From: Sanderia malayensis
Lineage: Eukaryota; Cnidaria; Scyphozoa; Semaeostomeae; Pelagiidae
Assembly (NCBI GenBank): GCA_013076295.1
Contig: RQOL01000718.1
Span: forward strand, 4,216,001 to 4,280,000
Reading direction: 5' to 3'
Length of the DNA: 64,000 bases
The notes beneath the pieces were generated by a model. That model was not told where the DNA came from. It searched no databases and saw only the letters and a list, made by a program, of their open reading frames with translations. Positions 48,872-60,600 of this stretch are shown here, in pieces. The first letter of the stretch is position 1. Each line of letters begins with the position of its first letter. Made by a program: the position numbers and the translations under genes.

Positions 48872-50742
48872 CCTCGTGATCTCCGGGAAGGACTTCCTCT
48901 TTGGGGACAAATATATCTACAAAATATAAAAAACAACGGTAACCAAGGCTTCAAACTATTTTGGATTTAAACACTGTTAGAAACGCTTACAAATCACATT
49001 GAGTCTCAAATAAATTGACGTACGACTCAAACAGAGTGAGTCTCAAATCAATATGGCACAATTCGAGGTCAAACTATAAAGACAAAGAATAACTAATGAT
49101 ATAAATACGCATGCGTATTGACTCACGCCCACCATTAGAAAATCTATGCACACAATTCCAGATAGTAATTTGACGTGTCTATATCTATCGGTGGCGAGTC
49201 TTCAAGCAGATGTCGCTGGATATATATGAACAGATCGGCACTGTTGGCCCTCGTCACCCCGGTGTACCAACAGAGTTAGTAGTTGAGTACGATACGTAGA
49301 TGGTTTTTCGGCGTTTCTGCCGGAAAATCATTCTCGACGGAAAGACGAAAAGTCCCGGTACGCCGGGGATCTACTTTCTCTTGTAGATCCCCGGCGTACC
49401 GGCCCTCATTTAATTTCAACTCCACTTCACTCCAAGTGGAGCTCAGTGGAATCGATCCGCGACTCCATGAGTGGCAAGCACAAGTGCCAATCACTTCGCC
49501 ACAAGAGTTGAACTAACAAGATAGTAAATACTAACGCTTCCATCTTGGATTTGTACGAGAACTGATAGAGCAATGACTAGCGAATATCAAAGATGAAGAG
49601 CAATTTTAGTTCCTTAGGAGTAAGACCATTACCATACAAATAATTATCTACTAATAGACCATTACCTTACGTTTTACCAATCAGTTTCAAAAATAGTTTG
49701 TTGATTCCCCACTCATGAAACCGTCACCTTTTTAGAGGCCAACACAACTCAACTCATTTACACGTTTTTTTTTGTAAGAAACCTGGCTCAAAGCCTAGTA
49801 GTAAAAATTTCTTAATTTTTAGCCACATTTTAGTTCTAAAAGTTTCTTAAAAGTTTCTTAATTTAATGAAAAAAGTTGTAGTGAAAACGAAGAAAAAACG
49901 TGGATGTAGCAAAATATTAGTATTATAACAAAGGAAAGTCGTCAATGCGAAAAATCGTCCTGTGGAACCGACAATGTTATGCTTTGCACATAAAACACAC
50001 TTACTGTAGTTGACATTTGTTAAATCCGTAAAGGAATAACGTGTTTCCGAAATTTCTAATGTTTCTTAAATATTTCCTTGTAGTTCTAAAAGTTTCTTAT
50101 TTTAGGGTGTCTAGAACTAGGTTTCTTATGAACCGGTTTCTTATAAAAAAAACGTGTACTTGCAAAGTTAGAAGAATATCCTATCTGATATATACTTTTT
50201 TATAAAAGTATTAACAACGAATACAACAACAGATAAAACACTTCAGGGCACGGCCAAATGTGAGTAAACATTAGGGGGGTCGACTTTCACAGGGTGGGCA
50301 GATCCACTTGATAAAGTGGGGCGAAAAGAAGAGCGGATAAATCGTAAGTGGGGGTGATTATCCAGCAACCGTTGCACATGGCACAGGGGACGAGATTTGG
50401 CCGAATAGTTGTCTACTTTTCAAATTGAGTAATCTGGTCCAAAGACCTCCTTTGCTTTGCTTTGCTTGAAAAATAAGAATAAGAATAATATAAATGACAT
50501 ACCATCATCGGGTAGACAATCTTCTTTGACTTCGGGCAATATCAGCCTACTTGTCATAATGGGGTCAAAATGGGCATAGGAGAATTCACTGTCCTGGAAA
50601 AAGCGAAGTGTCTTTGCAATGAAAATCATAATTATTATTATTACCATAATTATTGCATTATACTTATCCGTATATGAAACTAAAAATACTTCAGCTAATG
50701 ATGATGCATACAAACAATGTTAATAATAAAGCTGCTTACCAT
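48872..50742 (-). CDS. Unrecognised gene, 5' exons only
   Basis: Two short exons join in phase: 50593-50503 (DSEFSYAHFDPIMTSRLI..., ending CLPDD) and 48916-48872 (IFVPKEEVLPGDHE). A possible first exon ends exactly on an ATG (50742-50740) followed by GTAAGC, which would make the start codon the only coding triplet of exon 1. I do not recognise the product; it is acidic with a Pro/Glu-rich stretch. No further exon could be found between 48872 and HMGCL. The intron holds a SINE-like copy and a MITE. The model could be wrong. Confidence 0.35.
49107..49575 (-). mobile_element. Composite tRNA-derived SINE-like element, copy C
   Basis: A shorter copy of the family at 4229-4923 and 36327-36993. It keeps the pol III-like boxes (minus strand, about 49505-49455), the perfect 20-bp stem (49355-49374 with 49383-49402), the TACGCATGCGTATTGA motif and the sequence between them. 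It lacks the last 170 or so bases of the other copies. Confidence 0.8.
49759..50158. mobile_element. TAAGAAAC-family MITE, second full copy
   Basis: The ends are TACACGTTTTTTTTTGTAAG and, inverted at the right, TACACGTTTTTTTTATAAGA. It is the reverse orientation of 20896-21179, with about 125 additional bases between about 49910 and 50035. Confidence 0.8.
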
Positions 50743-51006
50743 CGTAAACAACGCAAACAGAGAAAGATCTTGCCTAAGAAAACCTGTTTGCTTTGAGTTG
50801 TTTGGCCACAAATAATTTAGGCCATTTAGGCCCAATTGAGTAGGCATATGGTTGATATCAACAGTCAAAAGCAGAAGTCAAATAGATTATGACGTCAAGT
50901 AAAAGAAAGACACTTGAAATGTCATTTCAAAAAGCTACTTTCAAAAATTATTTTTAGCCAAGACAAGACGGCAAGGAAAAAATAGTTGTTCTCAGAAACT
51001 ACAAAA

Positions 51007-51990
51007 ATGGATTCAAGAGAATCGGGTAATTCTTATTTTGGACAAAGCGGCAGAGGAAACAGAAAGGTAGCAATTTACAAGTTAATTATTACGCACATAT
51101 CAAATTTCTTTTCAAATTTAATTTCCTTTACCCCGCGCACATTTGTTAACACGAAGTGTCATGATTGCGCTATAGCGCTAATCAACATATACTATACGTA
51201 TTTTATTCAACAGCTGATAACTGCGAAACTGCCATCGCTGACCAAAAGCGAAAAGTTGTACGTGAGATTCAAGAGAAACTTTGGAACACGCCAGGATAAC
51301 GGTGACAGCAAAGCACCCATGAATGAGCCTTGTGGTAGCAATAGGATAAGAAGGCTGCCCAGGCAGAGGCATTGCTTGCTGCCACCGATAAAGACAACTG
51401 CAAACGACAGTGGTGACAGGCAAGGCGAAAAAGAAGATGAAGTCTTAATGGAATCAACAGTGCCTTTAATGCCGGGAATAAGAAACGAGAGACATGACCG
51501 AATGGCGAGGCCAAGAACACGACGACCACAAAGAGATTTCATCCAGCAATACGAAAATCACAGCAGTGGCAACGAAGTGGAAGGAAACAATCATTTTCAT
51601 GGCGGTGATAATGATAACGCCAGAAAAGAGCCAACTTTTATGGAGGTTGGGAAGAGAGCCAGGCGCAGGCGGTCCTCGCTCAAGTTGCCACCACTTGTAA
51701 CACCACAACAATCGGTTGAATTCAGAAAGAAAGATTCAGCCAGTTCTATTCAAAGCGATGATAATAATAATGGCAATAATATTGAGATTAACTACAGTAA
51801 TAATGAGATGGGCTTTGGGATTACGCGTCAGTCAAGTGGCATGATGAACTGTCATATCGATACGCCATTGCCTTACTACGGAGTTTTCAGATCATCACGA
51901 CCATCATCAACAGACAGCGAATCTCTCAGCAGATGTTCACCGAAAATCACCACTACCAAACTTAGCTTTTATCAATTCAAACATATTTAA
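51007..51990 (+). CDS. Unrecognised basic, low-complexity protein
   Basis: Starting at ATG 51007 (MDSRESGNSYFGQSGRGNRK) the frame runs to a TAA at 51988-51990. A probable intron at 51067-51213 (GTAGCA...CAACAG) has a length divisible by three and no stop, so both the spliced form (278 residues) and the retained form are open. The protein is Arg/Asn/Ser-rich with several basic clusters (RMARPRTRRPQRD, GKRARRRRSS). I see no known domain. After the TAA the same frame stays open for another 20 codons to a strong donor GAG|GTAAGC at 52052. Divergent from the 50.7-kb model. Confidence 0.4.
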   Translation: MDSRESGNSYFGQSGRGNRKVAIYKLIITHISNFFSNLISFTPRTFVNTKCHDCAIALINIYYTYFIQQLITAKLPSLTKSEKLYVRFKRNFGTRQDNGDSKAPMNEPCGSNRIRRLPRQRHCLLPPIKTTANDSGDRQGEKEDEVLMESTVPLMPGIRNERHDRMARPRTRRPQRDFIQQYENHSSGNEVEGNNHFHGGDNDNARKEPTFMEVGKRARRRRSSLKLPPLVTPQQSVEFRKKDSASSIQSDDNNNGNNIEINYSNNEMGFGITRQSSGMMNCHIDTPLPYYGVFRSSRPSSTDSESLSRCSPKITTTKLSFYQFKHI

Positions 51991-53603
51991 AGACCAATTT
52001 TCATGTATTTTAATGGATTCACGTTTGGGGAGAGAATGATGCGGTTACATGAGGTAAGCATCTGGTTAATTATTTTCTTTCACAGCTGATGAACCCCTTT
52101 AATTGATTTTAGGTTCAGATAAGATTAGGAGGCTATTTCGTCGAAATTGGAAATGAAAGTGCTTGAAATATCTTTACTGCATTTTTATATTCATGTTATC
52201 TGTATTTTTTTCTAGCTATATTTTGGATATGATATGATATCATGGATGGCGTAATCAAACTGGGAATAAAGACGAGGTGAAAATTGCTGATGAGATCAGA
52301 ACAGAAGCTACGATAGATCACTGTCAAGCAAAGACTCTTGAAGGAAGCCACCCAGAAAAGATAGCAGACAATGCAGTCGATTACGATGGGGATGATCGAT
52401 TGTCATGTTCAACAACGAAACAGCATCAGAATTTTGTTGCCAAGTGACTTTGTGATTTCTACATGTTATCCAGCCTCGTCTTGGGGATCAGACTTGAGTG
52501 CAAGATTGCATGAAGCTTTCACAGGTTACCAAGCAACAATAAGAAGTTGACGAGATAATGTCACAAGCCTGTCTTTTATGGTGCCGATGTCAGGGACAGT
52601 TCTTTACACCACATTTGTGAGACATTCATCTATCAATAACCATGTTTTACTATCGAAATCAGTCATAATTTTATTCTTGTTCTTATAAATTATTCATGGT
52701 TATACATTACGTCATCATCATTCATACATTTTTGAGTCTTTGCGTTTGCTTCATTTTCTTGGAAGAGAGTTTAGATATGACGCATCAGAATAAAATGTCT
52801 CAGATTTGTCAGTTTTTAATTCCCGATTCAATATTTTTCAAACTTGAAAAGCAATCAGTAAGACAAACAAGTGAGATCTGATTTATTTGCGTGGGTTCCG
52901 GGAGGGGGGGGGAGAACAAATGATAGCAAATTGCTTTACTATACAATCTTTATTAAAGATCTTCTTCTTCTTTCCTTTGCGCTTACTTTGAGAAACTTCA
53001 ATTACACAAATGGTGACAACAAACAAGGGCACCACGGGGTGAAATCCTGTAAGGATTAAGTGTGAATAATTGGGAGAAATTAAATTGTCAAAGGAGGTCA
53101 TTGTTATTATTACGTTTGTGCCGCGCGTGTGCCTTGCATTGCGTATTACGTATGGTTTTGTTCCTGTTCTGTTGTTTGGGGTGTGACGCTTTCGGGAAAG
53201 TTAAGACAAAAGCCGAGGAGGGAAACGAAACATCCGTTTTGTTGGTTTCAATAGCCAAAATTGTGCATCACGTTTTTCAATAATTAATCATATAAATTAC
53301 TTCGACGTTCGACGTTCATCAATCAGCGAGAAAAGTCTCAGACGAAGAGTTTTGTTGCGGCCTAAGTTTTGCGGACTGTGTCAGGGGATTTTATTTCACA
53401 CTGCTCAAGATCTCACATGAATTTCTTCTTACATTTATGCAAGAAACTTGAACGTTCAGTATATTCGCAAATAGTGTAAAATTGGTGAAATTGATATCAT
53501 TCGTGTTACTTGGGATAATCGAAGTTATTTGACCAGGAAACAAAAGCTATCGAAAATTAAACTGAAGGGTTACAGTCCCTATTTTTAAAAGAGAAAAGCC
53601 AAA
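51991..53603. other. Spacer with one possible coding patch
   Basis: At about 52257-52446 one plus-strand frame is open (DEVKIADEIRTEATIDHCQ..., ending HQNFVAK) and looks coding-like, but I could not find an acceptor that joins it to 51990 or 52052. The rest is AT-rich, with the DAPP1 5' UTR and promoter expected near 53.3-53.6 kb. Confidence 0.35.
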
Positions 53604-55697
53604 ATGAGCGACTTGACGAATAAAGAAGTTGAACAACTCAGGTGAATAGTTCACTTTGCTATTATTAAGTTATCATACCTTAAAGTTTTTCGTTTGTTTA
53701 GCTGCTTCAAAGTCTGATTATATACTATCCCCGGGGGGGGTACTCTCATTGTGGACTGACAGGGGGGTCCAGTCAGGGTTAAAGAGGGCCAAAGCTAAGA
53801 TTTTAAAAATCACCCTCAAATGGTGGTGTAATTTTTGCAACAACCCTCAAATGGTAGTATTAAAACTAAAATGATGCCATTTGGTAGTATCCAGTAATAA
53901 TTTTATAAACACGTATGATGAATTTGAAGTCACAATTTCAGTCTCGTTTTGAAAGCAAATTTGTAAAAAACGAAAATGAGACACAATCAAGATTTCGTAA
54001 TAAGTCATCTCAGCAATCAACTGGAAGAACCCTCAAAAAAATAACAACTTCAGAAAATACCCCCAAATGGTAGTGTTATTTTCTTAAATTGGTCCATTTG
54101 GTAGCCATTTGATCAGACCCTCAAACCGACTGGACCCCCCTGTCAGGCCATAATGGGAGTACCCCCCCCGGGATACTATCTATAAAAATTGTTTATCTTC
54201 GTCATTTTATTGACTCTAGCTGGTTTCATCCAAATTTGAACCGCCACCACGCAGAAGCTTTGTTAATCCAAAATGGACAAGATGGCAGTTATTTGCTCAG
54301 GGAAAGCACAACCAACCGTGGCGAATATTCCCTGTCAGTTAAATGTGCAAGTGCTGCAAAACATTTTCAAATTGGCTGGGACGGCACCCATTATACATTC
54401 GGAATGGGAAGGTTCTCTAGTCTGAAAGATTTTGTTGAACACTTCAAAAACAAACCCCTAATTGGGGGCGAATCAGGTGAGTTTCATTCATGTCGAGCTT
54501 GAATTCTCACAAATAAAGTTACGTGCTGTAAGGTATAACGATGTGTTTACTTTTGTTATGTGCAGGTGTGTTGACACTGCTCAAACATCCGTACCCAAGA
54601 GATGTCCAGGAACCTGTGTCTTATGAGACAATTAGGGTTCATGCTGAATGGGGAAACCGACCAAGCTCGGGATCTGATACCAACCAAAATACGAATGTGA
54701 ATCTTTCTGTAAGTCAAAGAAATATCCAATTAGTATTATTTTATTTCATTTGGAAGTATTCACTTCATTTGTTTATTCAAATATTGATTGTTTGTTTAGA
54801 TAAATTCAAAAGAAGGATACCTTACCAAGCTTGGTGCAAGAGTGAAGGTTTATTGCTTTCCTGGTTATTATTTTCTACTTTTGTATCAATCTTTGATATT
54901 AAACACACCAGCTAACATTTATTTATTTTGTCTAGCTTTCCTTCTTTCAGAATTGGAAGGCAAGGTGGTTTGTATTGGTGAAGAACGAACTCAAATATTT
55001 CAAAACAAAAGGGGTATGAGTATTTCACACTTGAAACTGTTTGACAAGTTTATTAAAACTGTCTATATTACAAGTACCTAACTGTTACAGCGATGACAGT
55101 GTTACAATGTTGCAAGTATCTGTTACATTTCACCACTTTGTGGTGTTGGGAACTATTTTTATTTTTGTCAAAGAAGATGAGTTATGAATATTGTAAATGT
55201 GATTCAAATTGTCTGTCAACATGCTTCACAGAACAATTTAACTTTGCACTTTGCAAACTATTGAAGATTTCCTCATACTTAAAATGGAATATTTTTTACC
55301 AGGATAGGGACCCAATAAGAATTCTTGATTTGACAAAATGCCACGGAGTTGAAGAAGATGATGAATCTGGAAAGACAAATTGTTTTAAGTAAGAATATTA
55401 AATAAATGTACATTGGAACCAAATTCCAATTCCTCAATATGATTCGTTAACGTTTCAGTATTTCCTGTCTTTAAAATACATTTTTGTCTATTTTCTAGAA
55501 TAATAATGCCAAATAGAACATTTCACATTTATGCAAGTTCATCCTCTGAAAGAGAGGAATGGATGTCAATTTTAAAATGGAAACTAGTATGAACTGATTT
55601 TTAATTTTTATCTGATTTTATGTCTGTGGATGATGAAAAATAACAGCAAATCATTTATCTTCATTTTCTTTACCAATAGGAGCATGTAACACACTAA
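53604..55697 (+). CDS. DAPP1: DAPP1 (Bam32), SH2 and PH domain adaptor
   Basis: DAPP1 is a cytosolic adaptor that moves to the plasma membrane on PI3-kinase activation, binding PtdIns(3,4,5)P3 or PtdIns(3,4)P2 with its PH domain and phosphotyrosine with its SH2 domain. Eight exons: 53604-53641, 54220-54476, 54566-54708, 54800-54847, 54951-55013, 55303-55388, 55499-55586, 55680-55697; all in phase, 246 residues. SH2 spans about 14-105, with the binding Arg at R40 (GSYLLRES). The linker Tyr equivalent to human Y139 is Y118 (VSYETIRVH). PH spans about 150-243, with the phosphoinositide pattern GYLTK...KARWF and the ending W-K-L. It ends shortly after the PH domain, without the vertebrate C-terminal tail. 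Intron 1 contains a hAT-type MITE. Confidence 0.96.
53730..54172. mobile_element. hAT-type MITE in DAPP1 intron 1
   Basis: The terminal inverted repeats begin CCCGGGGGGGGTACTC and are flanked by an exact 8-bp duplication ATACTATC (53722-53729 and 54173-54180). Subterminal repeats GACAGGGGGGTCCAGTC and GACTGGACCCCCCTGTC extend the inversion. Length 443 bp; no coding capacity. Confidence 0.92.
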
Positions 55698-56156
55698 ACA
55701 GTCCAAATGAAAGCGAATTCCAAAGTATGGTGGACACCCTGCACTAAATCAGCTGTTCACATTCCTTGTCAAGATTGAATGGAAAGTATTAAAAAAGTCA
55801 TTGACAGGAACATTAACATTTATTACCTAACAATAACTTATTTCAATCAGTTGAGTGTGATTCAATTACAAATTAAGGTGCTTGTTGAGTTTAGAGTGGT
55901 CATTTGGAGCCTTCAAACTGCTCCATTATGTTCAGTGGAACCCTGACAGAATTAATTTCCAAGCTTCTCAAATAGGAAACACCACATCCTTAGTTTTCTA
56001 GGATTCTATGCTTATACTTTTCTCACAAGTAATTTTACAATTTGAAAGCTAATCTTTAAAATCTATTCTTTTAGTGATTCTTAACATTGTAAATAATTTA
56101 TTTGAAAATATCAAAGATAATTCACAGCTGTATGAAATTTTGTTGCTTAATACACA

Positions 56157-56282
56157 CTTTTTTTTATAAGAAAGTGCTTTATACTAAAGCAGTTCTTTTT
56201 CAGCACTGGGTTTTTGAAACCTCAGAAAGTTTGAAGTATTGCTCTGAAAAACTTTCTCATAAAAAAGCGTGTATTGAAAAGA
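56157..56282. mobile_element. Short TATAAGAAA-ended MITE
   Basis: The ends CACACTTTTTTTTATAAGAA and TTCTCATAAAAAAGCGTGTA are inverted, with CTTTATACTAAAG and ACTTTCTC inside. It is related to the 20.9-kb family and lies between DAPP1 and FBXL15. The rest of 55698-56336 shows no gene. Confidence 0.65.
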
Positions 56283-56336
56283 CTTGTAGTTAAGCAGCCA
56301 TGATAACTACCAAATTAAATAAACAAAAAACTTTTC

Positions 56337-57218
56337 TCAAATTTGCAGGTATAAGGGCCATTGTCTCATCGGAAGAGGTCCATTAAATTCATATGGTTGC
56401 CACTGGTGACCAACTATTCTTTCTACATCAATTTTAACCCCATGAGCTCGCAACATAGCTAAACTTCCTTCAGTAATGTATGCACAATCTTTAACTTTTA
56501 ATTCCTCCATGCCTTTGCAGTATTCTCTGAGTAAGAATATTGCATCATTCTTTACACGCCAGCAACCTTGAATCCCAACATATTTCAACCGGGTGCAATT
56601 TTTAGCCATGAATTTTATTGTTTCACCATCTATACCATAGCATCCACCAATATCGATATGGTTTAACAAGCGATTACTCTCAAATACTCCACACAAACTT
56701 TCGTTTGAAATATTCCAGCAACCAATTAAATTTAAAGTCTTCAAACTCTTGCAGTTCTTGCCAATTAATTCCAATGCATCTGGAGACAGCCATCTGCATT
56801 CTTGCATTATCAAAACTTCTATATCTCTACAATTTAATGCAATTGTTTTTATTGCTTCGTTTGTAACATCGAGACAACTGGAAATATCGATCTGACGCAA
56901 AGACAAGTTTCTTGTCAAAACTGGAATCAGATGTTTGTTCTGCAACCAATTCTTACACCTTCGTAAATTTAACTCCCTCAGACATTGACTATCTTTTGTG
57001 ATCAGCTCAAAATTTTCCCCAGTAAAATTCCCATTTGAGCCATGAATACTCAAATCGATTGAATGACAAATTTGAAAATAAACTTCGCTAACATGTTTCG
57101 AATATTTACTGACAAGCTTCAGTCTGCAAATCTCAGAAATTGTCAAATAAACTAGAATCTTCTTGCACAAAACGTCTTCAGTAGGCAAGTCTAAAAGATG
57201 CACTGATAAATTCTGCAT
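56337..57218 (-). CDS. FBXL15: FBXL15, F-box and leucine-rich repeat protein
   Basis: FBXL15 is the substrate-recognition subunit of an SCF ubiquitin ligase; in mammals it targets SMURF1 and so favours BMP signalling. The gene is a single exon of 293 residues, close to the human 300. The F-box starts at about residue 9 (LLDLPTEDVLCKKIL) and about seven leucine-rich repeats follow (LRELNLRRCKNWLQ, LRQIDISSCLDVT, LKTLNLIGCWNIS, MEELKVKDCAYIT). The end of the repeat region matches human FBXL15 well (LRAHGVKIDVE). It is convergent with DAPP1 and head-to-tail with GHITM. Absence of introns in a genome this intron-rich is notable, though FBXL genes are often compact. Confidence 0.88.
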   Translation of the reverse strand: MQNLSVHLLDLPTEDVLCKKILVYLTISEICRLKLVSKYSKHVSEVYFQICHSIDLSIHGSNGNFTGENFELITKDSQCLRELNLRRCKNWLQNKHLIPVLTRNLSLRQIDISSCLDVTNEAIKTIALNCRDIEVLIMQECRWLSPDALELIGKNCKSLKTLNLIGCWNISNESLCGVFESNRLLNHIDIGGCYGIDGETIKFMAKNCTRLKYVGIQGCWRVKNDAIFLLREYCKGMEELKVKDCAYITEGSLAMLRAHGVKIDVERIVGHQWQPYEFNGPLPMRQWPLYLQI

Positions 57219-57604
57219 GTCTATGTGACTAAATCAATCTAATATGACTTAAAATCAGACATTTATACCAAGAAAAAATATCGATAATGCCCAAGAAAGT
57301 GGTTACAATTCAAGTAGGCCCAATTCTGTGTTTGGTTTGGGGCGACATTTTCTATTCAATTCAATATTGTGTTGTTTCGTCACCGTTTCAGAATCAGAAC
57401 AATCGCAAAAAATAATAATGGTTTGGTTCGAACTAATATGCCGAGTGCTAAAATTTCAAATCATGTACATATAACTTATCTTCACTAACATACGACTACG
57501 ACCAATTCATAATTTGATATGAATATACATAAGCAAGAAAGAATACACACGAACAGTTTCGTACAATTGATAAAGGATACAGTTTGTGATAGAAAGAATT
57601 TGTT

Positions 57605-60600
57605 TTATTTTCGCCTTTGATTACTTGACGCCAAAATGATCAAAATGCGAATAAATATGTTTATTGTATCCATGTAAATGCCAAGTGACCTGAAAGAAAT
57701 AGAAAAACATTGATATATATATTCCATACTTGGCTAGAAAGAAATCTTAAAACGCCGAGAAGAAAATACCAGGATGGACAAGTTTTGAATCGAGTTTTCA
57801 GCCAGTGAAACATGTGTGTGGAAACTGATGCAATTTCAAAAATATTCACTTTATTATAAGATCTTAAGGTTATAAACAGAATGAAACTTGATTAATTTAT
57901 TTAACTTCCATTTCCAGGTTCGAATCTTCAAATGCAGGGGGAAAAAATACAAGAATGGACAGGTCTTTAACCAGTAAAAAAGAGCGTTGAGAGCGGTGGT
58001 CACGACTTGATAAGGGGCTTCTATTAACAGGGAGAGGGTGATATTTCAAGACATCACATACGCATTGATGGGGTCATACGGTCGTCCTTGATACGTGGTC
58101 ATTTCAGCAAGTTTGATGATTTTCTGTGTGTCATACAGCATGAACCCGCCGAATACAACCAACCCGCCATATGTCATGATTGAGTTTATTCCAGCACCAA
58201 CGGCTGATGAGGCTGGCAAAAACATTCCGCCTGCAGACGAGACAGAAACAATATGTCGAAATCATCTACATCACAAGCCACAATCATACCCAAGCATACA
58301 ATCAATAACAAAAATGAGGAATTATTTAAGAAAGAGACAGAAAGGACAATCTTACCAATAGATGCAACGCAAATGCCACCCAAGGCAAGTGCAAGTGGTC
58401 CACCCCAATTCAAGAATTTCTCATCAGGGGCACACGCGGCTGTTAATGATAAACCAGCCACTGTTCCAGCCGTGTAGGCAGCCGCACGCATCACTAATGG
58501 TCCACCGAGCAGGATCAGTGGAGCTATCACTGCGCCAATTACTGCACTGTGACCTTGAAGTAAGAGACAAATCTGTATTGTTAAACCAATCGTTGATATC
58601 ATTGTCTATACTATTGCATAGTTTATATTGACATCAATATCGTAGTCCAGACAATATAGTCTGTAGTGCACGCTTCAAGTTATATTGCAGTTCAAACATA
58701 GTCTATACTGCAGTCAATGCTATAAGTCGCACTTCATGAATTCTAAACGAGTCTGCTATGAAACTATGATGTGAGTGAAAGTAGCAATAAAAAAGATATC
58801 AACGTGATTTCTACAAAACTCACCAATCCATGCAAGATGTTTGGCATTAAACCCAGGCTCATACGGTATAGATTGGCATGCGATAGATGTACCAATCATA
58901 GCAACTAAACTTCCACCAAGTACCTACAGTAACAGAACAACATCATACATCAGGCTAGAATTATCCACCAAGAAGACACAGTGGTGAAGAGATGCAAAAT
59001 CTTGAAGAATGAAAGATGATATTGAAATGTGCTTGCCAGCCACTTATTAGCATTCATCAGGGTGTAAACAGCTCGACTTTGACTTATTCCGTAGGCAGCA
59101 ACTGCTGTGACTCCAAGGCTTGCGGTAAAGTATAAATATGTCGACTTTACTCGGCTCCGCACTTCTTCAGGCCAAAATCTATCAATAAAACAATTTGAAA
59201 TGAAAAATAGACATATATGCACGGTCGAGTCCCGCTATCTCGAATTCGAACTCGAAATGAAAACTTGCTGGACATGGCGGGAGTTCGAGATATCCGGACT
59301 AAAAAATTTTCAATCAAAAAGGCTCATCTGTGTCTAAAAGTAGAGTACAAGCAAGGCGATAATTTATCTCCAAAGCTTTCTTAAGCATCAAATTGAGCTG
59401 ACATAGACCATTATTGCAGTTTGCAATAATTTATGTGACCTAACACATTGGCGTCCAGCTTCCACGCCTTTCTATGAAAACGGAAAATGTCAAAAATGAC
59501 ATCAGTGAGTAGCGAACCTATTTTAAAGTGCCCCTACGGCTTTTTTTTATTAGCAAAAAGTATAGAATCGAATACGCTGATTCTGATACCGTTTATATTT
59601 TTTTGATCTGATGAGTAGTTGTTGAGTTACGAAGGTTTGCGTTCACACTTTCGTGTCTCACTTTTAGGACTGGGTCGAGTCCGACTATGACATCATAGTC
59701 GGACCCCGTTATTTTCCCGTACTGAAGCAACAAATTTGACATGAGCTTTTCTCGCAAACGATGAGCTTGGTATTTGATTTTTTAACTTTGATGATGAGAA
59801 ACAGGTCGGCGCATAATGGGATTGGAATTTGAAAAGTTTTTGACGAGTTTGCAGCTGTGGGGAGGAAATACAAAATTCCCATGTAGTGGCTGCTCACTGT
59901 GCTCAGTGGCGGCGGGCGTAGGCCTAGATTCAGTATAATAGATAGAGTTTGCGCTGTCTTGTCTCGTTATGTGTATTCGTGGGTATTTGTGCAATTTTGG
60001 TTACATCAGAGTTGAATAGAAAGTTTCCATAAATTAAGCATTCTTAGTCGGATAGTAGTTCATGACAGCAGGGATTGCAGTGCCGAGGAATGCGAAGATG
60101 GCGAGGGGATAGGATTGATCGTATCGAAGAGTAAAGCAGACCGATGAAGGAGAACCTGATGCATTTGATCCTATTGAGTGAGAACTCTTTCACTGAAAGC
60201 TATGAAAGAGATGTGAGCGAGAAAAGAAATGTCGAAAGAGAACTTTCTGGGCAATTAACTGGATCTGAACTATTATCTTTCTGTTGTGTATCTGATGAAG
60301 TAAAAGTGTATCAAAATTCTATACGTAATATGATTTAGGCCATATGCATCCGTCGTGTAGGTCAACCTTCGTGGTTGAAGAAACTTGAAACAATTCGATT
60401 TTTATTAGATACCGCAAGTGTAGAAAATGTGCAACACAATTCTTTATTACTACACATGAATTTCGTTATTGCACCGAAATTGATGGTTGCATGCTGGCAT
60501 TTCTAACTGCGCAGTTTAGAATTTCGTCCGTCGTTGCGAATTGATGAAATCTCCATTTCCTTCTCGTTACAGCTTCAGGGCGAGCTTAAAGTGCCCCTAC

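Noticed and set aside
51178..51711. Several antisense open frames of 81 to 111 codons
   Set aside because: They are shadows of the Arg/Asn-rich plus-strand frame; composition is Leu/Ser-rich with no domain.
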